A program made the translations under genes and the position numbers. Positions 48,001-60,484 of a DNA stretch of 64,000 nucleotides are shown here, piece by piece (the first letter of the stretch is position 1; each line of letters begins with the position of its first letter). This DNA is from Brienomyrus brachyistius (Eukaryota > Chordata > Actinopteri > Osteoglossiformes > Mormyridae), in assembly GCF_023856365.1 (NCBI RefSeq), contig NC_064548.1:16912461-16976460 (forward strand), in the 5' to 3' direction. Under the pieces are notes generated by a model. That model was not told the origin of the DNA. It worked only from the letters and a program-made list of their open reading frames with translations, and searched no databases.

Positions 48001-48575
48001 TAGGGTATACCTATCCTTAAGAGGCCCGCTCATTCACTTCTATGGGAGAAATGCGAACGCTAATTATGACAACCTTAACCCTCACCCTGCCGTAACCATA
48101 ACCATAAGTAACCAAGCAAAATACAAGAGTTTTTTGCATTTTTAGTTTTTTCAAAGCAGTCACTGATTTTTTTTAAAATAGAGTTTTCCCTTATGGAGAT
48201 CAGGAAACCGGTCCCCATAAGGAAAAAAAACAGATATTTATCACGTTATGGGGACATTGTGTCCCCATAAGGATGGGTATACCCGCTCGGAAGTTGGTGT
48301 ACCTATCTAAATGGGGACCATCCATTCATTTCTGTGGAAAAAACCCTAACTCCAATCATGACACCCATAACCTCTACCCATCCCTAACCTTAACCATACA
48401 GTAAGTAACCAAACCAAATACAAGACTTTTTGGCATTTTTACTTTTTTGATTGCATTCACGGATTTTTAAAAAACTGAGGTTACCTAAATGGGGACCTCA
48501 AAAGTTGTCCCGAAAAGTAGGGAAATTTCAGGTTTTACTACACTTTGGGGACAATTTGGTCCTCAAATGTGATCT
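48001..48575 (+). repeat. Tandem pair of about 290-bp repeats
   Basis: Copy 1 (48001-48290) and copy 2 (48291-48575) share in order a tacctatc start, cattcacttctatggga / cattcatttctgtggaa, a cataacc-rich part, aaatacaagagttttttgca / aaatacaagactttttggca, and a ggggacattgtgtcc / ggggacaatttggtcc end. Offsets between matching words are about 292-298 bp. The tggggaccnnntccccata motif is found widely in fish repeats as I recall it; the class is unknown to me. A CA tract flanks each side. Confidence 0.75.
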
Positions 48576-48967
48576 ATGCAAACCCACACACACACACACT
48601 CGCATGCAGCCACACACAAACACACACACCCTCTTTCAGTGAAGCAGATGCATTTCCTGGGAGGCTGAGTATTGGCAAACGTCCTGCTCTGGGTGGAAAC
48701 ATTAAACTCTCAAACATTACGATGCTCCTTTGGCAATAGGAAATCCTTGAAACCCTAGATTGTGGGGGGCACAGAACATAAGACACCACAACACAAACTC
48801 AAGAATCCAATGAAATTCACAGAATGAAATTCATAACAGGTTATAATAAGGCAAGACAAACTGCACGTACCTCTTTATAGTCATATATTGTTAGCCATAC
48901 TGCTGCAGAAACTATAAATATTGCCTTGCTGTTATGAATACCTGCATACAGTACTTGCAACTGCTAC

Positions 48968-49135
48968 GTGGCTACAGTATCTATCCATCCATCCATCCAT
49001 CCATCCCTCCATACATTTTACAAACCGCTTATCCTACTGGGTCATGGGGGGTCTGGAGCCTATCCCGGAAGCAATGGGCACGAGGCAGGGAACAACCCAG
49101 GATGGGGGGCCAGCCCATCACAGTGGCTACAGTAT
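48968..49135 (-). mobile_element. Short SINE unit with perfect 13-bp duplication
   Basis: The unit 48981-49122 is inverted: CCAT tail at left, then aaaccgcttatcctactggg, ggagcctatcccggaagcaa, gcaatgggcacgaggcaggg and ccagcccatcaca at the 5' end. Flanks gtggctacagtat at 48968-48980 and 49123-49135 are identical. Its 5' end (tgtgatgggctgg on its own strand) is within one base of that of the copy at 2141. Confidence 0.95.
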
Positions 49136-52100
49136 TTTTGGTATTATTTTAGTCTACTGCTGTCTTAAATCTGGAGGACAAGGCAGCATATGGTTAGTTT
49201 CCTATTAAAGGGTGGGGGAAAGGATCCATTCGGGCTGGGGAAACTGGGTCACTGTGAGCTGGAATCACACTAAAACACGATGAGCCGGGTACACAGCAAA
49301 CGGTATTCCACAGAGCCCTGCCCTCCCATTTCCAACCATATTCGCCATTTAACTCTCATCCTTATTCTCTCTCCACCCCAATTATGATGGGTGAGACCCT
49401 GCATCTAGGAAGACACAGCGGGGATTGTCACTAACAGCATCTCCATTCTGCGGCTAGTGCACAGAGAGAAAAATCTAGTAGCGGAGATGCTACAAATTCC
49501 TCCAAGTCTACAGCATTGAACATGCATGTGATTGGCCACCTGGAATTGTTACTGATAATCAAGCAATTTTACAAAGTGAAAATACTGATACATTGCTGAT
49601 TCTTTCCACAGCATTTTCGACAGTATTGACAATAAAAAATAAAGGTGTCATCCACACCTTTCTGAATGTGCTGGTTAATATTGAAGTCCAATATTAGCAG
49701 CTCCTAATATGGTATTTTAGTTCTCATAGTGAAAATCGGCTTTCTATGTCTGATGGCTGATGAAATAATAATGATTCCTCAAACAGACAGAGCAGTGCCT
49801 GGAGGAGGGTCTACAGAGAAAGAACAGAAGCCCATATCTGGGTAGGAGGTCAGGTATAAGTATGTAGGGTGGGCAGAGAGATGCCAATATTCATGCAGAA
49901 GTGGCAAAAACCACCAGAAAACTTTGCTAAGGTTGCCCTGAAATTCTCAGGGCCTGATCATGCTAGAACCCTCCGATTAATCTAGGCATACATGGTAAAC
50001 TTTTCAGTCATGAGAACTGCTGAAAAAAATCACCACTGTAGCACCAATTAGAGATGGGGAAGAAGTCCAAAATACGAAAAAAAATATTTTAAAAGACACC
50101 TGTTAAACATGAAGCTGATGCGATATTTATTAATTCTGACAAAAACATTTGGGTATGTTTGTTGAATTAATGATCTGAATGAATGGTCTGGTAAGATTTT
50201 TCACCGTTCATTCTGTGATAGTGACTCTTTATATAATCTTTATATTCTTTATATTCCACTGGTTCAACCTTGGTCTGGATTTGTGCTTTCTGGACCTGGA
50301 TTTTCCACCTCTGGATCGCAATTAATCCAATTTTATTCCAGTCTTCTTGGAATAAAAGTATAATGTAATAGCATAAGGAAATATGCTAAATTCAATTAAT
50401 AATTTTCATTTCTGTCTTCTTTTCCCAGATCCTTACTCACAGAGACACAAACAATGTCGTCATTTTATGAATAAAAATCAATCATGCATTGTAATGTCCC
50501 GTAAATTACTTTACTATTCAGAGCTGTCTTTGCGGAGATCATTTGCTGTTAATTAAATGTGCTGAATTTAATTAAAATAGGTAAGTATGCGATAAATGGT
50601 TTACAGCCCAACCCAGCTAAAGTATACAAACAGGCATTGTTATCACGCCGATCCAAGGTCGTGATAGGGGATGTTTTCCATTGATTCATTTGCATAATAG
50701 TATGCAATAGAGTGAAATGATGAATACTAACGAGGCTAAATGAGACCAATCACAGAATCCGAAGGAGCCTCGGAGCTATGCGATTGGCTCTTACACGAAT
50801 CAGCCCCTGACTTGGCACCTGTACTCCACAGGCCATCTTTAGCTAGCAAATTCTGACCAATATGGATTCTTTCATAAGCACTTGGAAAACCACACCGTAG
50901 CTCAGGCTAAACCTTCCAGGCGATCAGCATGTGGCCGGGAGGGCATGCAACCTCTCCAATTCCCGTGCTGAATCACATGACCGGCAGAGCGGTGAAGCTG
51001 CAGGCCTTCCGTTGGCTTACTGTGAATCTTTAGCTTACTTGGAAGCTCCTTCACTTACACTCAACGCTCCACCTGCTTGGCCTGCGATCCTCCTAATCTC
51101 CATACAAGCCCCATGACAGCTTGCCTCCTCTCCTCTGTGGTAATTGCCAGGTCTGCTGTAGGAATGACTGATTTGCCTGATCCATACAATGCCGTACATC
51201 CTCGTTGAAAAAATGTTGCATTATTGCTCTGAATTATGCAAATGCATGAGTATATCTTAAACATCTGTTGATTCAATGCAAAATGAGACTGATTTGTGTG
51301 GAAATTCCCATTTCAAAATCAGCTTTGATGTGAAATTATTTACTGGAATCCGAATGTTGATGCTGAGCATGTGACTCATGAGTAATGCTTGCAGAAACCT
51401 TGCTAACTTTGCCACAAATGTGAGCTGGGATGAGAATTGTACCTGACAGTTCACTTAATATGGCTGTCAATCCGTCGCAGGTGGCCAGTCGTGGGGCGTC
51501 TGATGGGATCGATGCTGCAGCTTTTATTCTACCTAAGCTTTTGATCTCACCCATGCGACATTCCGATCCTCTACCACGGTGTACTCCAAATCCTGTATTT
51601 TTTTCCTCTGGTCACCTCTAGTTCACCACTTTAACCCCCGAGTGCTTAATGGCATTCTTAAGAGCTCCTTGGCTTTCGTTTTCCCATAGCGACGGGAAAA
51701 CATTCATACAGACTATGCGGTATGCTCAGCCAGTTCCCTGGAATGAAAGCTCTACTGTAAACCTCACTCGTGTAATTTCTGATGCAATTCCTCTCCACAG
51801 CACCAGAGAGGGAGGCTAAGTTCCTTCTGCCTGGTTGTAAGCCCTGTTTTCACGAGGGAGAGAAAACTGACGGTGGGGGAAGCGGAAAATGAGCCCACTG
51901 TGACCCCGTCATAGCTCGCCTCCATTAACCCTTCGCATTCCGAGGTCCTCATGAAGGAGGGGAAATTTCAGGACTGAAGGTGACATACAAAAGCAAGGCT
52001 ACCTCATTAGGAACAGCGCCAAACAATTTCTCAGTCCCGAGCACTAATTAAAACGGACAGGTCCTCGCACAGCTCCAGGCCAGGCCTCAGAACAGAACCA

Positions 52101-53302
52101 GTCAGACTGCTACCTGTGTTAGAGTGTTACCCATCTAATAAGCACAGACCAGACGTTATGGGAGATTAATCCTCACAGAGGGAACTTTCACACCATCCTC
52201 GAACATTTCATTAAATTTCAATTTCATTGCTGGTTAGCTTGGAAAAATATACGTTACTGAATTAGTCCAAAATCCAATCATCATTCAGGAGGAAACTGCT
52301 TGCCATAACGTCTGCAATCTCAGATGACAGATATATCAAGTGACAGGTTCACAGTACGGGTTTAATGCGAAACCAGGGGTTAATTAGAATTAAGGTATTC
52401 GCTAAATGTGTACATATTCAATCATTATCGTTCGTTAGGGCAGAACTCGCAGCAAAAGACTGGTCTTACAAATGAATGTATCTGAACTCCAAAAAATCAA
52501 ATCAATGATTAATTTAAAAAACCAGGACATTTTCTTACATTTACTTAGGAAACCTTCCTATGTCTAAACAGCCTGAATAAGAGAAACAACCTTTGACTAT
52601 TTTTATATTTTACATAACACTGGGAATTCTGTTTAATTTTGACACCACTTCATTAATAGATGGCTTAAAATAAACATTTAATTAAAAAAAATCCAAACTA
52701 TTGAATTCCATCTCAATTTAAGAGATACAAGAATAAATACATACACAAAATAGGAGAAGTATTAGCAACATAGCCCTGAATAAAATTCCATCAATACTAC
52801 CGTCTCTGCAGGGCCTCGAAGTGAGGTTTCTCATTGGCTGTGTAAGATCTGAGGATGGCTGGTAGCTGTTTAAACATCCCACAGATCTAATTAAAGGCTC
52901 CCCCTGTAATCACTATGTAAAGTACAGTTGACCTTGTGGCTGACATTCAAAAAGAAGGCTTAGACTTAATGCTCAGTCTCTGACACTGTAGTTAACGTAT
53001 AACTCTGTTAGGCCTTTGGGGTGGGTGGTGGTTTATATTGTGTCCCCTGGTTGAATTACTGGAGAATCAGTGGTCGGACCCCCATGACATTGTGAGGTGA
53101 TGCCATGGTTTGGGTTGTAGCTTTGCAGTGGAAGCATTGATGGAATACCGGATTCAGAAAATTGCCTCAGTACTGAAATATGGATATAATCTGGTTCTAT
53201 ATTACCCATCCATAATGAGACTAAAAATCCTCAGAGCATACAGGATCTTCACTAGGAACTAAGAAAGACATTTTGGCATTTGTTGTCATAATGTTCTCTC
53301 CT
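49136..53302. other. No gene seen; candidate conserved patches
   Basis: 50560-50760 and 51190-51330 hold octamer-like words (atttgcataatag at 50688, attatgcaaatgcatg at 51233) and TAAT-rich stretches (ttaattaaatgtgctgaatt), the style of homeodomain or POU-bound elements. 51760-52130 is mixed composition without repeats. None of this is proven function. No exon recognised. Confidence 0.4.
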
Positions 53303-53572
53303 AAAGTCAACCCATCCATTTTCCAAGCCACCTATCCTACTGGGTCGCAGGGGGTCCAGAGCCTATCCCAGAAGCTATTGGCACGAGGCAGGATGGGGGG
53401 CCAGCCCATCACAGGGCACACTCACGCACGCATGCAATTTAGTAACTCCAATTACATGCAAACAATCAAACTCCAAACAAATGCAACCCAGGCAGAGACC
53501 AGACCCGGGTCTCAGAGGTGTGAGGCAACAGTGCTAACCACTGCACCACTATGCCACCCCCAAAGTCAACCC
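53303..53572 (-). mobile_element. Near full-length SINE with perfect 11-bp duplication
   Basis: The inverted element 53314-53561 runs from catccattttccaagccacc to the head tgctaaccactgcaccacta. Flanks aaagtcaaccc at 53303-53313 and 53562-53572 are identical. The region around gcccgtagg and cacatgtgtg is shortened by an internal deletion compared with 33846-34205. Both Pol III boxes are present in inverted form. Confidence 0.92.
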
Positions 53573-55918
53573 TAAAACAATAATTCCCGCAGTTCCCAAG
53601 TACATTTTGGGCATTGTAATTGGGAAGAGATTTTCAGCTGGAGTCTCTTATTAAATAATGGATTATTGGAAAAAATATGGGATTTGGTATTATCGCTTAC
53701 TTATGGTTATATCTACAACATAAATGTTCTACACACCATTAATTATATGTTGGCAGCAGTTGGTCCTTTGACATGGAAGAGGCAGAGATTCTCAGACTGG
53801 TCCTGAGGGGATCACAGCATATGCCAGCGTTTCTGTCAACCGACCTCTTTATTAATAAACTGGAATATCAGCTACAGATCTATTAATATGAGTCTTAAGG
53901 TGTGTTTATGTGCATAAAAGTAAAAAATTTCTTCAGGATAATTAAGATAAATCAAACTTTCAGTTATTTGTTTATTCCAGTACTAGTAATCTGTGTAATA
54001 AAATTAACGATAACAGACACAGCGTAATCATATTAAGACCCAAACAGATAAAAAAAAATTAATCTTTTTTTTTTTTTTATCAATAGACCATCAGTCGAAG
54101 TTCATTATAATTTTCGGGTATTTATAAACCATAAAGGAAAAAGAACTGATATTACCCTATGCATATTTCTACTTAAAACTATCATTACTGTAACATTCAT
54201 TTACTATCATTACTGTAACATAATGACTGTTGTAAACGCATTGTAAGTACAAATTGCATTGTAATATTTTAAGCTCCACAAGGAGGCACAGCCAGGATGA
54301 GACTGTATTCTGTTGACCCATTTACTCAGTCCCAATTTAGCTGACTGACTTTATTCTGTACCAAGTAGTTCAGTCAAGGAAAACAAAGGTCAGCCATGCC
54401 TTTATGGCAACAAGTCCACCAGACAAAATACCATTAACCGAAGGTTATTATTTTTAATTTAGAAATTGATTTTTTTCTGTAGCTTTGGGGCAAGACAAAA
54501 AAAAAATCAGCATTTGCAGTGTATAGGAAATCCATGTTTTGTCAATTAACTTTCGAAACCTGAGGGTTGAAGAGACAGCCGTTCGAGGTGACACAACATT
54601 GCTGTGAAGCGAGGACTACGCATTGTCTCCTTCAGCAGACGCAAGGGAAAGTTGAACTGCATTAGTACACAGCAGAAGAGGTACAAAACTGGCATACGGT
54701 ATAAATTGCAACCGAAACCACATGTAAGACAAAAGTCATCATCAATATGGGAATTACACTGATAACGCAGGGATATGACAGACAGATAGACAGACAGACA
54801 GATAGACAGACAGGCAGATAGATAGATATCTTTCCATACGATGTCTCCAAAGATGCATGAAGCACTTTGGCACGACCCTATTGCCAATTGTTTCCACAGT
54901 CATTCACTTAGCATGAATTTATGGATTTCAGAAACATTTCATTAATGACTATATCTCTGTACCTACTCATATCATACATTTTAATGAAAATGACATAATC
55001 TGGACACTCAGACTGTAATGATCATCGGAAGAAATTATATTGTTGCAGTTCCCCATAAGACACCTGACCTCTTCCTGAATTAGCCCTCTCGCATGCTTAG
55101 GTTCCTCGAGATCGGACTAAAACGACACCCCAGTGACTGGGCTGCTGGAGGCCTTGGCAACATGCCTTGTCTGAGCCAGTGAATCCACCTGTGCCCTGGT
55201 GCCTTTGGCAGCCATGGGCTGAAGCTGGAGGAGAGGGTGAATGTAGAGGCAGCTCATGTCTGATTATCGAAGGCTGGCACTGAGCTTAGAGAACATCACC
55301 TCGCACACATATGGATCCTCCATGTCAATCGGCACCTTCACCAACCCAATAAAAACAGGTGGGAAGGCAGATGTGCATTTAAAATACCCAGATTTGCAGC
55401 TTTGCTTAGCCCATCCTGCTGTTTCCAATGGAAATGATGAGCAAATGAAGAAAACCGCCCTAATTACATATGCTTGATGGCTGCCATCGGAATGAACATC
55501 ACCAACCAATACCACTTAAGCACGACTTAATAATGTTGCAGCAAAAAAACTGCAGTCACATCTATATATTCTCGCATATTATCAGATTTTTATTAATTCA
55601 TGCAGACAGCCTACTGAAGGAAATCAAGATAAACATGTTTAGATTATCATTTGACTTAAATGATTAAGGAAAAGCACATCTTGCACAATAAGCTTTCCTC
55701 ACCAAACAATATTCTTTGAAGATGAGATTAAAAGACAGAGGCAAGTGTAAAAATCTTAAGAGTGAATTCATAATATTTATCTACCCACCAACATTCTGTC
55801 AGCTCATGACCTTCATGAAACATTTCAAGACCCTCTCAAGTTTTCAAGGTATTTGACATACACTGATTTAATAGTCAATTTGCCTTTTTTTCCAAATCAA
55901 TTCAATTTTTGGATAAAT
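53573..55918. other. No gene seen
   Basis: gcagagattctcagactggt at 53786 weakly recalls the MITE at 18919. A GACA/GATA tract lies at 54777-54828. 55118-55520 is GC-richer with short antisense frames and no recognised product. Confidence 0.5.
54777..54828. repeat. GACA/GATA microsatellite
   Basis: Interleaved GACA and GATA units, imperfect. The long cysteine-leucine-serine frames on the minus strand are products of the repeat. Confidence 0.95.
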
Positions 55919-56057
55919 AGGGCTCTACAGTGCGCCAATTTCAGTCGCATATTCAAGTAAAAATGTTGGTGCGCGAAAGTGAAAAATAATTTAAGCGCAC
56001 TGGTGTGAATGACCTAAAATTATTATCACAGTATTTTTCACTTTTTTTACAGAGCCC
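55919..56057. mobile_element. Probable hAT-like MITE
   Basis: The left end tagggctctacagtgcgcca and the right end, read on the minus strand, ggggctctgtaaaaaaa look like short inverted termini. Repeated gcgcca, ggtgcgcga and gcgcactgg words lie inside. The right end overlaps the next foldback, so the boundary is uncertain. Confidence 0.4.
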
Positions 56058-56172
56058 CTGAAGGGATCTGTGCAAAAAATAAAAAGCTCTTATTTTCGCG
56101 TGCGTACGATTCGCGTGTGCACACGAAAGTAAGAGGATTTTTTTGCACTGGTACCTTCAGGGACTCCGTACT
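56050..56172. mobile_element. Foldback element, about 120 bp
   Basis: Two long arms pair almost throughout: 56051-56104 (gagcccctgaaggg, tgtgcaaaaaa, ctcttattttcgcgtgcg) and the inverted 56110-56169 (gagtccctgaagg, agtgcaaaaaa, ctcttactttcgtgtgc). The loop is only a few bases. A MITE or other foldback of unknown class. Confidence 0.75.
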
Positions 56173-56238
56173 TTTTGGATGGTGATAGTATATATCATAT
56201 ATTACTTTTTTCCAAGTTTTGGAAGGAGTAGCATACCC

Positions 56239-56485
56239 TCCCGGGTAGCATCATTTTATTGTTTCAACGTTGAATTATAGTTAAATGCATTGAATTATGG
56301 TCAGTGTTAAATTATCAGTGTTGAAACTGACATTTTTGGTCAGATTTTCAATATTGGAAAATTGATGGTGGCAAAATCTTGATTCAATGTTGATTTAAAG
56401 TGAAAGATTGAAGTTCAACGTTGTTTCAACCTTTTTGCCTGATATGGAATCAATGTCATTTCAACATATGTGTGCTATCTGGGCT
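56239..56485. mobile_element. MITE with aacgttgaa words
   Basis: The ends ccgggtagcatca and, on the opposite strand, agcccagatagcacac are similar and inverted. Inside, ttcaacgttgaatt, gattcaatgttgattt and gttcaacgttgtttcaac repeat the same word in both directions. This resembles a common fish MITE; no clear target duplication was seen. Confidence 0.5.
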
Positions 56486-57789
56486 GTCCCTTTATGTAAA
56501 TAAAAAATACAGTATATTAAGTACGCTTTAATTGTTATTACAGTTGGGCATGGGCGCTCTTATTTCGAAAATGAATAAAAAGTGACATAGGTAATGTTTT
56601 CTCATACTCGTTAAATAACTCGGAGTAATAACGTAAAGAATGTAACAAGCTGTTTCAGCCGAAATCAGTGCATTTTACATTTCAAATAAAACGCGGGGTT
56701 GCCAACTTTGTTCAGCTGCCTGGAGTAGGAGTTTCAATTCAAGACAAATCTAGACACACAGGCACACGCATTTAAATGCATGCAACAGTTTTATTACTTT
56801 GTAAATAGTTAGCAAAATACCCCGACGCTTTTGATGTAGCTAGTTTTAGTTATATAATGTCGTGAATGTCACGCCAGATGCGCGACATTTGGCAACCCGG
56901 AAAACTTACGTTTTTTTTTTAGTTGATTTGTATAAAAACTAACAATACTTTATACAGTTGTTCAATAACGTAAACTTTTACGAACGTGATTAATTTATCC
57001 AACATTTTATAAAACATTGCGGTAGAAAACGTTTCAGCTTTATAATGTTAGGACAAAGCTCCCTCTCGGTTGTGAACATTACGGGTTTTGGTCGAGAGTG
57101 TTAGATTCGCTGCTGTTACTAACAAAAGAGCTACATTCGCCGAGGTACGTCTTGCTTGGAGGTTAAAGGAGTTTGATGTTATGGGAAACGGACGGTTCTA
57201 GTGTTAACAGGGCAGTTGTGCCTCTTACCACGCACCTTCCATAAAGGCAGCGGCGCATACATATGCCGATTTAGCGATTGTATTTTACTTTTTAATTTGC
57301 TACTATATAATAACTGGGTTATTTTCGTTTAATGTGTACAATTACACAAAATCTGTTTATGCTGAATTTGTTAATTTGTTATCGGGTGGTGGCGTCAGGT
57401 GTTCATCAGAAAATTCACACAACGCAGATATACATATACTACACCTACAAAGCTTTGCCAAGACACTTGGACTTACAGTATGAATTGTTATGTGAAATTT
57501 GACAAGTCATCAAAAGAGATCCAAACCACTAAAATAAAAATATAGTTTCTTGTCAGTTTTGTCTGTCATGCTTAATCTTTCCATTCCATTCCACTAGCTT
57601 GTATGTCAAGTTGTATTATAATGATGCAATAAATTTGAGTGCTTAAAAAGTGCTCCTTGGTAGTGCCCTGATAAAGAAAACTACAGCAGGCCTTTTTGTT
57701 CATTTCAGTCCAGTCATTTCCCACAATGTCCCCCTGCATCCCCTGAAACGACAAATAGACCTACCCACCTAGCTACCTCCATTTCACAG
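56486..57789. other. No gene seen; weak promoter-like patch
   Basis: 57040-57170 has several CpGs (ctctcggttgtgaac, gattcgctgctg, cattcgccgag) and a gag|gtacgt resembling a splice donor at 57141-57149. Without transcript data this cannot be called a first exon. Confidence 0.35.
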
Positions 57790-57972
57790 CTGTTCCGTTT
57801 GAAAAGGTCGTACTTTTTGCCATGTGCAAACACGGTTCAGGCAGGCAAAACAGGACCCTCTAAATTCAAACCGTCGCAGGGCGATCCCACTTTCGGTCCA
57901 TGTAGGGTGGGTCCCGTGATGACCGCTTCGATGGTGATCGGCGAATCCAGTGGCTCGTTTTTCGGCAGGAGG
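57790..57972. other. Possible exon, strand uncertain
   Basis: On the plus strand, ctacctccatttcacag precedes and ggtaagaac follows a 183-base stretch that is open and a multiple of three, a shape compatible with a phase-0 exon of 61 codons. Its product (with VGPVMTASMVIGESSGS) is not recognised. On the minus strand the same bases encode a well-balanced frame (NEPLDSPITIEAVITGP, then a TGA) with no good acceptor. CpG content is above the surroundings. One of the two may be real; chance is also possible. Confidence 0.2.
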
Positions 57973-60128
57973 GTAAGAACATGAGAAAACTCAGATACGG
58001 CTTAACACAGTTTAGCTGCAGCACGATTCAGTACAGCCCATCTGTTTTAATACACAGAAAAATACAGTCTAATCCAAAAAAAGGCAAGATATGAATCCCA
58101 TGTATGAGCTAATGCAGGATGACAGTTAACATTAATTCATGAAGTACATTCATACACAGGGGTAATTCACAGGAGATTTCCAAAGAACGTATGTCACCAG
58201 GTATGTTTCCTTCTTCAGCATGAACCATTATGTATTTGACACTTACTGTAATTTGTGCCTGTTGATTTAAATGTGCATGTGTGGATTAAATGCATAAGAA
58301 ACTCGACTCTGGAATGTTTAAATGCATAAATACACAAAGGATGGACACATTACATGCAAACACACATATTCAGATTGAGTTAGAAATGACTGATAAAATG
58401 CAATCTTTCTCACCAATCTCCTGTGTTTCGATACAGTATGTCTGTGTAAATGACCTTACTGCAGATTATTGATTTTTCTATGCTAATTTTTTTCCCATTT
58501 TAGAAACTGTATTAATATACTTAAGTCAATTTTCCAGCTAAATGTGCGGATAATATATGACTAATTTATGGCTTGATGCTATAAATACATGGTAGTTCTT
58601 CACCGCTAGTCAGACTGACAGTACAGAAGCAAAGGAACAAAGCCCTGTCCCAGCATCCCTAAGGTAAGCCAACAAACAGCAGAAAAAAGGTGCTGCATCG
58701 TACATTCTCTCAATCCCATAACATTGTGCTCTTAATCTGTACCCATCTGTCCTGCCCACTCCCCTGCAACGATTTTAAGTCATCGCCGGTTTTTCCGTTC
58801 CCACAGTTCAGAGGCCAGGGGACTCTCCGCCCAAAAATTCTCTAGCTATATTGAGAGGGAATAACCCAGAGAATGATTACCACCCAGTACTGGTAGAAAT
58901 AACTCATCACTAAGGAGCCCAACCCCCCCGCCCAGTCCCAGGCTAATCTGTCGTTTGCATATTAAAGAAAATCAAAGCCTCATAAAGAGGCACAGGCCTC
59001 TGCTGTCCTTTCACCGCCGCTGGCTCCTCTGCGTCCTTAGATGTGACACTTAAACGCAGGAACACAAGAGCCAAACACGATGCCGCTGATCTGTAGGTCA
59101 GATCCCATTCGGGAGAACAACAGCACCGGATCAAAGGAGGTGTGGGGGGTGTGGGAAAAGAATTTTAAATGGCCCTTACGCTTCACAGCTAAACAGAATA
59201 CATTAGCAAACAAAAATAATCTCCAGCCTATAGCTTTACGAGAATACCTTGATAATTAGGCAGTTAATGCCCGTTATCCCTGTCCGCTGCTTCACGGCAG
59301 TGCGGTTTTGTTCCCCCGCAAGGCAGGAACGGCATGCGAGGCGGCCAGAGAAACTCAGCACTGATCAGTCTCCCTCTGTGCTTTAACAAACCAAATTAAG
59401 AGGAAGTAAGGAAAGCATTATCCGTGTAAAAGAAAGGTAAACCAAGTGAAGCTAAAAAAAAAAAAATCATGCAATTGAAGGCTCTATGACTTTCCAATTG
59501 AAACACTGAATCAACAAAGTGACGGTCATCTAGGTAGCAACGTTCGGAAAAAGCCTTTAGGACTCAGAAAATCAGACCAGACCCTAACAGATGTTTTCTT
59601 TTCAAGAAAAACGCGTGCAGCTTGCCTTTGGGTCTTATATCTAAATCCAAAAAATAAGATGATTAATTTGAAGATTTGTTTCAAGTGTTCATTGCTCCTC
59701 AGGTTTAGTCGATCAAAGCATTCGTTTTAAGCGCACAAAATGTCACTATTTCCTACATTGCTTTTCATACACCTCTGCACAGGCTGAGAGAGACTTGATG
59801 TTATTAGATTTTATGTGCTGTAAATCATAGTAAAAACTTTCATCGTGTGAAATGGATGGATCTTCCAACAAAGGACTCCCCAACGTGCCATGAAGTTGCA
59901 CCTCCTAACCAAGCAGGGCCAAGATAGATCATCAACAGTGACATCTCAACCAGCAAGATCCTTATACAAGAGAACTACTCACATGAAGAAAGGGATTATA
60001 AACCCATTCCAGTAGAAGAGACAACCCAAGTTGACCACAGCTAGCATCGCTGTGATTGATTGAGCAATGTCATTGTGTGTTACCTGCAGGTTCTTTAGAG
60101 ATGCTCACAGTAGTTAATTTAATCCATT
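57973..60128. other. No gene seen
   Basis: 58740-59400 is mixed composition with few repeats. A minus-strand 63-codon frame at 58943-59134 is unrecognised. An A-run lies at 59453-59466. Confidence 0.5.
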
Positions 60129-60484
60129 GGTTCACAACATCAGGAGTGGCACAGTGGTGCAGTGGGTAGCACTGTTGCCTCACACCTCTGGGAGCAGTGT
60201 TTGAGTCTCTATCGTATTCTCCTTGTGTCACCATGGAGTTTCCTCTGGGTACTCTGGTTTCCCCCCGCAGTGAACAAACATGCTGAGGTTAATTGGAGTT
60301 CCCAAATTCTCCATAGGTATGCATGTTTATGTGACTGTCTCAATGTGCCCTACGATGGGTTGGTGGCCCATCTGGGGTTTTTCCCTGTTTTGTGCCTGTA
60401 GCCTCTGGGATAGGCTTCAGACCCTCCATGACCCTGAACAGGACAAGAGGTTACAAAAAATGGTTGGATGGGTTCAGAACACCA
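60129..60484 (+). mobile_element. Full-length SINE with target duplication
   Basis: The element 60143-60470 has the head tggtgcagtgggtagcactg, the B-box region gtgtttgagtctc, gaggttaattggagttccca, ctacgatgggttggtggccc and gggataggcttcagaccctc. Flanks ggttcacaacatca (60129-60142) and ggttcagaacacca (60471-60484) match at 12 of 14. It differs from the young 3' module (no cgtgcccattgcttccg), so it belongs to an older subfamily. Confidence 0.85.

Noticed and set aside
54546..54887. Minus-strand 113-codon frame with a leucine-serine-cysteine rich centre
   Set aside because: The centre is the GACA/GATA microsatellite; the flanks match nothing known.
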